From the NCBI RefSeq assembly GCF_963678635.1, contig NC_087063.1, positions 68,862,727 to 68,926,726 of the forward strand: a stretch of 64,000 bases of DNA, read 5' to 3'. Below, piece by piece: positions 19,501-25,708 of the stretch (position 1 is its first letter; every line of letters begins with the position of its first letter). Source of the stretch: Symsagittifera roscoffensis. Its lineage: Eukaryota > Xenacoelomorpha > Acoela > Convolutidae. Under the pieces are notes generated by a model, which made no database searches, had not been told where the DNA came from, and saw nothing but the letters and a program-made list of their open reading frames with translations. The translations under genes were made by a program, and so were the position numbers.

Positions 19501-21727
19501 TTGCACACGACCTCCTCTTGTCCATGTCATCGCGAGGTTTGTACCAACTGGAATTCGCACCAGTGTTTGTCCCGCTATAGTTGCCATAATTGCTGTAACG
19601 GTTTTGCGCCCTCGGTTTTATGAGTAAATACTCGCGTGACTTCATACGCAAGTCGTCGGGCGTGGGTACCTGGTCAAGCGACAGGGTGAAGTGAGTGGCC
19701 AACATCGTCTTCAACTCTTCACTCCTTACTCCATCCATGAACTTCGAAGCGATCGCCAAGTTTCGCTCGGATATTCTCTCATCCGGGTTACTTCTCCTCC
19801 TGAGCAGTTCAAGGTCATCCAAGAATTTATCTATTGATTCTTCATCTCTCTGTCGCCTCTTCTCGAACTTCACCATGGCCTGGTGCCCTTGTACTCCAGA
19901 GCCGAAACGATTCAGCAGGATGTCGAATATCTTGCGAGCGCTGTCTCTCTCATTGGCTCTTTTCGCCATTACACAATTTAATGCAGTACCCTCCAGGTTG
20001 CTTGTCAGCGCGCTGCACTCTTGTTTCTTGGAGAGATTCTCTTCCTCAAAGTGTAACTTCATCACCTCTATCCAAGTATCAATGCAGCCGTCTGACTCGT
20101 CTTTATATGACTTCGGCTTTTTCAGTGTTCTTCTTGACCTCTCTCCTCTCTCGGTTGACTTCGAGAGCTTGGTGATGAATGTTTCAAGAGATCTGTTCAG
20201 GGGCTCAAACATCGAGGCATACATCGTTGTGTCTTGTGAGACTGTAGTCAGATCTGGTACTGAACTGACTTGTGGCACGGTTGGCAATCTTGTCTCCGGG
20301 GTGGCCTCTGCCTCCGGCGGTACTGGATTCGTCCAGCCAGGCCTCTGCGGGGCTGCCCTTGGCCACTCCTTGTTTCTATGCTCGTAGTTAGTTCTCGAGC
20401 TTTGCTGGGCTCTGGCACTGTTGCCCGTACCATCTGCAACATTCGCATGGCGTGAGCGCTCCCTTGAGTTGGAATGCTCCTGCCAACTACTTCCGTTCAG
20501 GATCGCGTCAAGCTTCCGCATCATCAAGTCAGATTTGGCATCCAACCTCTTTTCCAGGCCAGTCATCGTTTGGGCATAGGTACTATCATGATCATTCAAT
20601 AATCGCTCGATCTCTCTTGTCATCCTAGCCTCTGTTTCCTCTGACTCTTTCTTTGCCTGTGCCAGGCTCTCGGCCAGGCATTGATCGGTGTTGCGAATCA
20701 ATTGAGCCTGATCAAACCTCGCCTGCGACTTCACGTGCGTTAGCTCATCTTTCAAACTCTCTCTACCATGGTGAGCTCTCTCGTCAACTTGATCTATCTT
20801 CTTAATCATGTCCCGCCTCAATTCATCCAGGCCATTCATCACACCAGCGAACATATCACTTATGTCACCAGCTGCCCCCAGTGACGGGGTTAGCCCCAGA
20901 GAAGATGAGGTCAGCTGCGGTGGTAGCCTAGTACTCGATGACGCACCGTCCTTTTGCTTGTGCATTGACGTCATTAGTCTGTCAAAAGTTGATGATGCTC
21001 CCATCATTATCCCATCTGACATGGGCCTGGTCGGCGAGACTGATGACGCCTTCCTGCTCTTCTCGTTCCTTGGGCACGGTGTGAAGTTTACATCCGGATG
21101 GGATGTCTCCGGGTAGTCATAACTGGAAGTTAAACCAACAGTTGGTAGTGACGCCATGCGCTCGTCGTACAAAGACCTCCAATTCTTCTTGGCTTTCGAA
21201 CCCGGTTGTTCTTCACTCGGGCTTATACTCGACATCATCGCGTTGTTGCTCTGCTTGGCCAGAGATGAGTGGGTACTGGCCGAATGTGAGTATTCTCCCC
21301 TCCACCTGTGACTCTTGGTCTCCGATTTGGACATTCCCTTGAATAAGACTTCTTCTCGCGGCTCGACCTCGGAACGCTCCGAGGTCTCCTCTGCCCTCTC
21401 GACTTCCTCTCTTTCGAGGACCTCGTCTGGCTCAAAGTCGGGTCGAATGAGCGTTCGCTCCCCTTCGTCAAAGGGATCCACCAGCGTTTCGCTCGCAGGC
21501 TCGGCCTCGGCGCTCCGGCCTTGATTGCCATCAAGGTTTTTCTCGCTCCTTAGTTTCATTTCGATCACTGAAAGATCAGGTTGACCTTTAGTCAATTCGT
21601 CTTCAGCAAACGCGTCGGAAGCGCTGCTAAACGAGGTTTGGCTACGCCTAGTTCTAAATTTCCTCGTGCTTCCCTTGCTTAGCCTGGGAATTTTAGTAGT
21701 CGATCCTAACGAGTCCCTGCGCTGCAT
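13520..21727 (-). CDS. Gag-Pol polyprotein, Ty3/gypsy type
   Basis: 2735 codons from the ATG at 21727 without interruption. The N-terminus is disordered and charged, with a coiled coil at about 290-400 and a retrotransposon Gag domain at about 525-680. Two CCHC zinc knuckles sit near 741-754 and 792-805. Protease has LLDTGA with Asp1103. RT has YVDD at 1588-1591, and RNase H begins at DTDAS (Asp1736). A ~480-residue linker holds LSGE repeats. Integrase has HHCC (His2379, Cys2414, Cys2417) and a DD35E core (Asp2445, Asp2504, Glu2540), followed by a GPF-type module near 2680. It would make capsid, cDNA and integration complex. All key residues seen are intact. Gag and Pol share one frame, so no Gag/Pol frameshift site is needed. 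The end overlaps ORF2. Confidence 0.96.
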   Translation of the reverse strand: MQRRDSLGSTTKIPRLSKGSTRKFRTRRSQTSFSSASDAFAEDELTKGQPDLSVIEMKLRSEKNLDGNQGRSAEAEPASETLVDPFDEGERTLIRPDFEPDEVLEREEVERAEETSERSEVEPREEVLFKGMSKSETKSHRWRGEYSHSASTHSSLAKQSNNAMMSSISPSEEQPGSKAKKNWRSLYDERMASLPTVGLTSSYDYPETSHPDVNFTPCPRNEKSRKASSVSPTRPMSDGIMMGASSTFDRLMTSMHKQKDGASSSTRLPPQLTSSSLGLTPSLGAAGDISDMFAGVMNGLDELRRDMIKKIDQVDERAHHGRESLKDELTHVKSQARFDQAQLIRNTDQCLAESLAQAKKESEETEARMTREIERLLNDHDSTYAQTMTGLEKRLDAKSDLMMRKLDAILNGSSWQEHSNSRERSRHANVADGTGNSARAQQSSRTNYEHRNKEWPRAAPQRPGWTNPVPPEAEATPETRLPTVPQVSSVPDLTTVSQDTTMYASMFEPLNRSLETFITKLSKSTERGERSRRTLKKPKSYKDESDGCIDTWIEVMKLHFEEENLSKKQECSALTSNLEGTALNCVMAKRANERDSARKIFDILLNRFGSGVQGHQAMVKFEKRRQRDEESIDKFLDDLELLRRRSNPDERISERNLAIASKFMDGVRSEELKTMLATHFTLSLDQVPTPDDLRMKSREYLLIKPRAQNRYSNYGNYSGTNTGANSSWYKPRDDMDKRRSCANCGSMDHHVSACSAYKQNMKAIGYFLEDADATDEDHEEYVRGLIMKYGPRCFFCNLEGHFKSDCTQFWDAVVDAKHPRHEEALSGVKASRARLMNEAESRKKETTPSTFTTKKVKTWPDEVVASNLETESSSPLKVDYGLAARTALQNVKQDLATKEVEQWVRSELESTDLRESLNVLSKTTRAEDEKEPKKQGLKLNVISGKTFGMTKAGTKIMSIISVAGHQVVKNLSEPSEITLVHLDIYADYLKEKDLKLDSRAVRALLTTGGPRLMKVDGHYIDVHGPYPILMNVDGINIYTKAHITDANDQVGRIYIGQEELKVRRIGHNAMLEQDAVHIGCEADLAAHVLDVQGRQLSVKRLLDTGAVVSVMPVKTWTDMGFDRSDLIPTNIRLAAANQGAIYVARRTPIISLQLGGRHLWMSFLVVENLDESNQFILGRDFVRNFDVTIDLNDGLIRIKDPERKYEKRPLNKILINQAKVPIFLDRKVRLKPNQAVIATFRMRNLNELSNDRQVCLVPNPNSKSSAILGRSFSLIQSGLCVSVLLNTEATTVTIQRGKKLGYALPLNTDFLSVENLKKFDVTKCPLHANQECIMKRVIELKSSRKLFSMKSETDDGLSSCSNFPERPTEAELAANRPVLPEIEHLTGKISDKELDSLRAVLNRNADVSSKHKADIGCCNFVEHEIEIEEGSVPHREGARRMTPNKSEACRKEIEMLMEYDMIEPSKSPWACGVVMAKKKGGQLRFCCDFRYLNAVTIKDAYPIPRIDESLSKLGDAKFFTTLDLGSAFWQVPLRKQDREKTGFASELGLFQWKRMPFGLCNATATFQRLMAQALTSVTKKYGNLIMCYVDDVVIATPTLEDHIERLEEVFSCMKQAGLKCKPSKCEILKDSIKYLGRLVDKHGVRPDPEAVEAVLTWKAPKTDTQLMSFLGFANYYREFIKGYADKIYPMQRLMRNKGKKFTWTDEAQVSFENIKRELCEAPVLGMPTEKGMFVLDTDASVVAISGILHHEQEWNGRTVLRPIAYGSKVLSDTEMKYGAPKAEMFAVITFVEKYRAYLGSAPFKLRVDNRALAWLKTYSMDQSYIGRWIVRLDGYHMIIEHRTRDKHQNADSLSKKTEFYERLEEKQANQSEIKDGFSFLDKETYDKLPLTRWLDKSGHPIPGHPDLPVETAAEIKLLARGEPVPLDLLVRSNLVQQELTRLGINSIALLNKTVNVLPDVMGKLRDLLDREVDRHDREWMETMQRLTVTERVEKRPVSIRSRGVERDCRSIFNQLVTSMPKEVLLRTSFTEYGTLNQNQATEEVRIRSKSSFTRRVHFTDAKEEYEPSPDCSSVNETMSGESDTFEPVKDDLSEESDTFEPVQDNLSGERLTRPPRDRILSGETGSKRPMDRVLSGESRNVSNNLGYDVGESIDSSVDSEPQTGDNTSETTSNSDMSEILIHSLLVDWKQRGLDREIHQDPDRDRYTSDEEGTVVDNAADELELIAVSKRPTRLLPHGTVVRTNLEPSVQEATPLKKIWCVKLMDDAHAPEIMSGQMNVVKTYLKARYRLSDLLRAQRNDRMTSNLKRWIENGAPDKGDLEEDSYKILKQFYLKRKDLLYLNKDGIVACKRKEEDKVLYKYNSIVLPQLYQTELLFRLHDQMGHQGVDKVYNRIQKRFEWPGLKKACEKWIAACLSCQQAKDPRKLRFPLQSIESSGFNEVVQIDHQKICMTATGYNQVLVMIDHFTKYAEAALCMTASAEETCDHLINVWIARHGCPITFQSDNGKAFVGDLTKELMKRSQVAQAQSTTYHPQTNGLVERQNRTLVSMLRVYCSRYMDDWDKHLPQVMGAYNSTEHSTTGISPHMMLTGHEKALPLTFFYPEYEGKRTAPQTYVRDVIRRQQDLNDLCRRNTQQAQIRQKRRFDKRTADAKAYSVGDYVWVFQEVVPPKGTKKLLKKWRGPFQITEVHQGGRFYRLSTGRAAHYENIKPHNASSEDWCIPADMQEGSCSSGSCL

Positions 21728-22069
21728 AGTTTTTTACAAAATGAAAATATTCGTAATTTGATGGCAATGCAAACGCACCACAAACAAGTTTTAGTTAAAT
21801 CACTTAACGCTGCCTACTCGACTCCGTAAGTATCAAAATGTGTCTTAGATCTCTCACGACTAAACTAGTGACTCAGCTAAAGTTACACACAGGGTCTACC
21901 CAGTATTGATATAATGCCAACTCAACCCGGTTGTATAATATAACAGTAACACTAAGTTTCCACAAGATATAATCGGTACACAAAACACAATCGATAATCA
22001 GATAAGAATATCCTACAGGTGACAGCGACCTTTTGTCAGTATCAATTTATCGCTACACAATTTATCAAG

Positions 22070-22114
22070 TCACTGCTTTGTTAAAATTAAACAATCTTCG
22101 ATAAAAAGCAGTGA
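22070..22114 (-). promoter_or_regulatory. Leader hairpin with perfect 10-bp stem
   Basis: TCACTGCTTT (22070-22079) pairs with AAAGCAGTGA (22105-22114) across a 25-nt loop. It lies about 340 nt 5' of the gag ATG on minus and just downstream of the tandem structured repeats. It may be part of the same structured leader module. Confidence 0.5.
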
Positions 22115-22168
22115 TGATTCAGAAACAGATAAATAAAACTTAGTCTTAAAGAAAAAGACTTCCCCCAA

Positions 22169-22304
22169 TCGGAACGATCCGAAAGAACGAAGCCCAGGAC
22201 ACAGTCTTCTCAAGTGGGTGTGTATTTGCCTAATACACCCACCGAGGTCTTCTTTTGGGTGTCCTGCGATTGCCCGAGCTGTCCTACTAAGTAGCTCAAG
22301 GCAA
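22169..22304 (-). promoter_or_regulatory. Structured RNA element, copy 1
   Basis: Read on minus, 5' to 3': hairpin A pairs GGCAA/TTGCC positions (22300-22304 with 22270-22274) plus GAGCT/AGCTC (22276-22280 with 22293-22297). Stem B is 8 bp (22259-22266 with 22195-22202). Apical hairpin C pairs 22214-22219 with 22237-22242 and 22222-22226 with 22232-22236. Small hairpin D pairs 22169-22173 with 22178-22182. Copy 2 lies 186 bp away. Half of the stem B pairs differ between copies, with both sides changed. Confidence 0.75.
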
Positions 22305-22348
22305 CCTCTTGGTCGAAAATTCGTCAAGTCTATGAAAAAGCTCTCCCA

Positions 22349-22490
22349 CACTCGGACTGCTCCAAGTGCACGAGAGTAGGGAACAATTTTTCTTCTCAAG
22401 TGGGTGTGTATTTGCCTAATACACCCACCGAGGTCTTCTTTTATTTGTTCCCGGATTGCCCGAACTTTCCTATTAAGTAGCTCAAGGCAA
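22349..22490 (-). promoter_or_regulatory. Structured RNA element, copy 2
   Basis: Same layout as copy 1. Hairpin A: 22456-22460 with 22486-22490, and 22462-22466 with 22479-22483. Stem B: 22379-22386 with 22445-22452, perfect 8 bp. Hairpin C: 22400-22405 with 22423-22428, and 22408-22412 with 22418-22422. Hairpin D: 22349-22356 with 22361-22368. Two pairs (one each in A and D) are G-U on the minus strand but would be A-C on the plus strand, matching a minus-strand RNA. Confidence 0.75.
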
Positions 22491-22730
22491 CCACACAACC
22501 AAAATCACAATCAAAAAAAAATTTTGTTCGGGTACTTCTAATACACCCAATATAGAATCCAAAGTTGATCACGAATTTCCGGGTCAGAATGGGTTCTTAT
22601 GATCCTGATAAGCACGCCTAATATCCTATTATGATCCTAATTAAATGGATATTTTCCGTTTCCCAAATTGCCACAGAAGGTTTACTCAAGTCTCCTACAA
22701 GGAAGGTCGCTAGAAGGTTTAAGACACTCC

Positions 22731-24758
22731 GGAGGGTTACCCCGGAGGGTACCTCAATCACTCAAGTTACTTAGGAGGGTCCCCCTAAATTTACTAAGGA
22801 GGGTCAATAAGATGCTTGATACGCTCCGGAGGGTCACTTCGGAGGGTACCTCCAAAAATTTCAACTTTTCCGATCTCACTTGGAAGGTTCTCCTACTAGC
22901 TTCAAAAAGCGTCAAAACAAGCTAAGAGCTCTAAGGGGGCTGTTTTAACTTCTTAGGGTGATCTCGTGGAAATTTTCCACTAAGGAGGGTTGCTAAAGGG
23001 TTTAGCTGACTCCGGAGGGTCACTTCGGAGGGTTCCCCCAAAATTAAGAAAAAGGGTTATATCACCGCAGTAAAGCCTCTGAGAGCGGTCTACCTGACTT
23101 AAAACTAGGTTGGCTGACACGGTCAACCTTCCCAATTGAATAAAAAGATGTTTTGATAAAATTTTCTGCCGCTCGGAGGGTTGCCCGTGATTTGGACCCT
23201 CCGAACCAACAAATTCTAAAAAAAATTTTACTTTTCCGAAATAATCAACCCAAAAACGGTTGCGATTCGGAAAAATGGTCAAAAACGTCGACTTATGGTA
23301 CCAAAATTATCCCGATCGGATAACTAGTCTTTGAGAAATCGCCAAAAACGCGTTCGTCAAAATGGCCTTTTTTCACCACCTATACAGGTTCTGAAAGACT
23401 TTTTCCGCAATTCAGGTCAAAAGTGCCTAAAAAAACTTGAAATGAGCGTAGCAGCCCTGTACGGCACTGGAATAAGGCAAAAAAACCGGACCAAAATTGG
23501 TTTAGAAACAAAAATTTGGCCAAAAACTATCAAATTTGGACCCTCCGATTCCTTCCTTTTCCAAACCTTAAGTCGTTAGCTCTGTCCACGGAGCTACTCG
23601 GAGGGTTACCCAAAAATTTCTCTAGTAACCTAGCACGTTATGCTAGCACGCTCCTAACGCAAAAAATTTTATTGCTCTAACTCTAAAAACTCAAAAACTC
23701 GATCCCCAAAACAGATTGACAAAATACAGAAAATTATCAAAATTTTGATCGAAAAAATTTTTGTTTTTCTAACTTCTACTGAGTCTCTGCTCACGCGGTT
23801 TCTTTAGTGAAGGGGATTGAACTACGTAGCTACTCTCTATATAAAAGCCTTTTGCCTATCGGAAAAGCTCGGATATCCGAAAATTTGGGGGTCTACAGTT
23901 TGGTCGAAAATTGGTAATTTTCGACAAAAAATGGGTATTTCTTGGGTCTAAATAGGAGATAAGTAATATATAGTAAGGATAATAATCTATTACTAGTCGT
24001 TAATAAGTAGTACTATACCCTCCTTTGCACCAAAATATCCGAATTAAGACCCTTAACTCGGAAATTTGTAATCGATGGAGGGTACAATCGGACCGCGCCA
24101 ATCGTGCCCCCCACCACTTAAGTTTTAAAGAAATAGTACCCGAACGATACTAAAATTGCTTCAACGATACCCAACAGTCGTTGCGGATGTTGTCCTTGAT
24201 GTCCCTGTTGAGTGTGGAACACGTCGGTCAGCTTGCCACTCTACCCTCCGGTCACCAGCAAAGTTACCATTAACGTGCTTAAATACTCAAATTAAATTAC
24301 ACTCAAGGGAGGGTATCCAACCCTTCACCAAAACACACAATCTTTCTATCAGAAAGATATAAATCAATCTGAAACAACAACAAATAGGAAGGTCAGATCA
24401 CATCTCGTCCGGAAATAACATATAAACTGTCACTTTATGTTTTTTACTGTTTTTGGTCTTTTTTGGATTTTTTACTGTTTTTTGTACTTTTTTGTTTTAA
24501 AATAAATTTATTTTTGGCTTTTTCTTGGTTATACACTATTTTTGTTTGGTTTTACGCTTTCTCTTTAATTGTTTTTGGTCCCGGGACCTCGGGACAAGCG
24601 GGTTCATGACTTCCCACCTAACCCTCCGGCCCCCGGAATTTTCGGTGTTAACTAAGTTAAAAAGCTAAATTGTACTAGACGGAGGGTACGCACCTTCCCC
24701 CTAGTACAAAAACGGTCATTAAGACCTCTAACTTGGGCATACGCCCGGAGCGGAGGGT
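22731..24758. repeat. Dispersed GGAGGGT / ACCCTCC heptamer array
   Basis: About 20 copies on either strand, at 22731, 22744, 22774, 22798, 22828, 22841, 22984, 23014, 23027, 23175, 23196, 23540, 23600, 24017, 24077, 24243, 24308, 24621, 24681 and 24752. Chance expectation for one heptamer on both strands over 2 kb is well below one. Each LTR also has one copy in each orientation. Many are preceded by TCC, giving the palindrome CTCCGGAG. Confidence 0.8.
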
Positions 24759-24823
24759 ACGTCGCTGAAACGCTTGCTGATCATGATGGTTTCATGCCTT
24801 TAACAGGCGCATAAAAACGTCTA

Positions 24824-25708
24824 TGTAACATTCGCCCAAATATCACACAGCGACGGAGCGTAGAAAAAGTACCTATTAACGACTGGCAGGCGTCAATTAC
24901 CTTAATTCTACTGGTTTTTCACCGTCTCGACCTTGCCAGTTGATTTTCTGGTCTGTCTAGGGCAAAGTAAAAAGTTACCATTTTTAGGCCATCAGTCAAA
25001 CGACTTTTGATCAGCTTTCGTTTACATGCGAACACAACCACATAGCTGAGTCTCGGATCCTCAGACTACATGATTGTCATTAAAAACACGGCTCGAACAA
25101 CCTATTTTTATATGTTTTTGTGTGACAGTTTTATATTAAATCCATTGGAGATGGATTGACCCTTTCCTTTTTTATCTACTCATGCTCTGAAATATCAAAT
25201 AATATCGGTGTTTAATTAAGATCTAGGACATTACAGCAACTGTTATAGCTAGTTTACCCAGTCCCTTCACATATAACAGTCTCTGGGGGACCAAGCCTCC
25301 ACTCCCGTGATTTTCTTGAGATAACACTCATATCTCCTATATTTCGTGTCCCGGGAGGGTTCCGTGGTATTTCTCTTCCCCCCACTGAAGCCTCCGTCTC
25401 CACAAATATCTGTCACAAAGGTCCTTACCGTGTGTTGTTGCCACGATAAGAGGCTCCGTAATTTTCCTGTCTCGGATACAACTGTTCTTCACAATTTCTC
25501 TCGTTGTTCTGATTTTCGTCTTTTCTATTCAAAATGGCCGTCTTTTCTCTATTTCTCAGAAATGTTCTCCTTCAAATCGAAATTTTAAAAATAAAAATTC
25601 CAGAACATTCTGACCCTCCGTCGCAACACTTTTTTGCTCATAAGGCCTTTAGTCACTTTTTTTTCTGTCGCGGGAAGGTTGTGCTGTGTCATCCGGCAGA
25701 ATGGCACA
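24824..25708 (-). repeat. 5' LTR of giant element
   Basis: 885 bp, TG...CA, partner of 1417-2301. In minus orientation it is the upstream LTR and should hold the promoter. Its outer edge abuts the broken CR1-like LINE at 25709. Its inner edge abuts the leader. Confidence 0.92.
25103..25112 (-). promoter_or_regulatory. Candidate TATA box in 5' LTR
   Basis: On minus the LTR reads CATATAAAAATAGG here, a TATA-like sequence in the LTR that should drive the element. It is retained in the other LTR. No start site can be proven. Confidence 0.35.

Larger units (their letters stand above)
21728..24823 (-). promoter_or_regulatory. 3.1-kb leader between 5' LTR and gag
   Basis: An unusually long untranslated leader. 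From gag outward it holds a perfect 10-bp hairpin (22070-22114), two tandem 186-bp structured repeats (22169-22490), a GGAGGGT-rich zone (22731-24758) and T-rich tracts near 24430-24560. No ORF with an ATG is credible here. The base next to the 5' LTR reads TAGACGTTTTTATGCG on minus, which does not begin with the TGG expected of a tRNA 3'-end primer site. Leaders of retroelements commonly carry packaging, dimerisation and translation signals. Confidence 0.75.
1417..25708 (-). mobile_element. Giant Ty3/gypsy-type LTR retrotransposon, about 24.3 kb, with accessory ORFs
   Basis: Two 885-bp direct repeats (1417-2301 and 24824-25708), each starting TG and ending CA in plus orientation, flank seven ORFs, all on the minus strand. 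Order 5' to 3' on minus is LTR, 3.1-kb leader, Gag-Pol, macro-like ORF2, a gap, coiled-coil ORF3, SGNH ORF4, ORF5, ORF6, ORF7, LTR. Pol order (protease, RT, RNase H, integrase) is Ty3/gypsy. Most LTR elements are 5-10 kb. Very large ones are known (Ogre in plants, Burro in planarians), but this combination of extra ORFs is not one I recognise. The LTRs differ by roughly 30-35 positions. No target-site duplication is visible: the left flank ends CTACT and the right begins CCACA. A tRNA-type primer site starting TGG is not seen beside the 5' LTR. Confidence 0.93.

Noticed and set aside
13520-21727. Many plus-strand open frames over the Gag-Pol region
   Set aside because: All lie antisense to a fully supported polyprotein with intact catalytic motifs; they are shadows.
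22070-22498. A 142-codon minus-strand open frame across the tandem leader repeats
   Set aside because: It begins at TTG, has no ATG, and its repeat is explained by the 186-bp (62-codon) duplication. Stem-preserving changes fit RNA structure better than protein.
22731-24758. CRISPR-like array
   Set aside because: Spacing is irregular, the motif is only 7 bases and occurs in both orientations, and the genome is eukaryotic.
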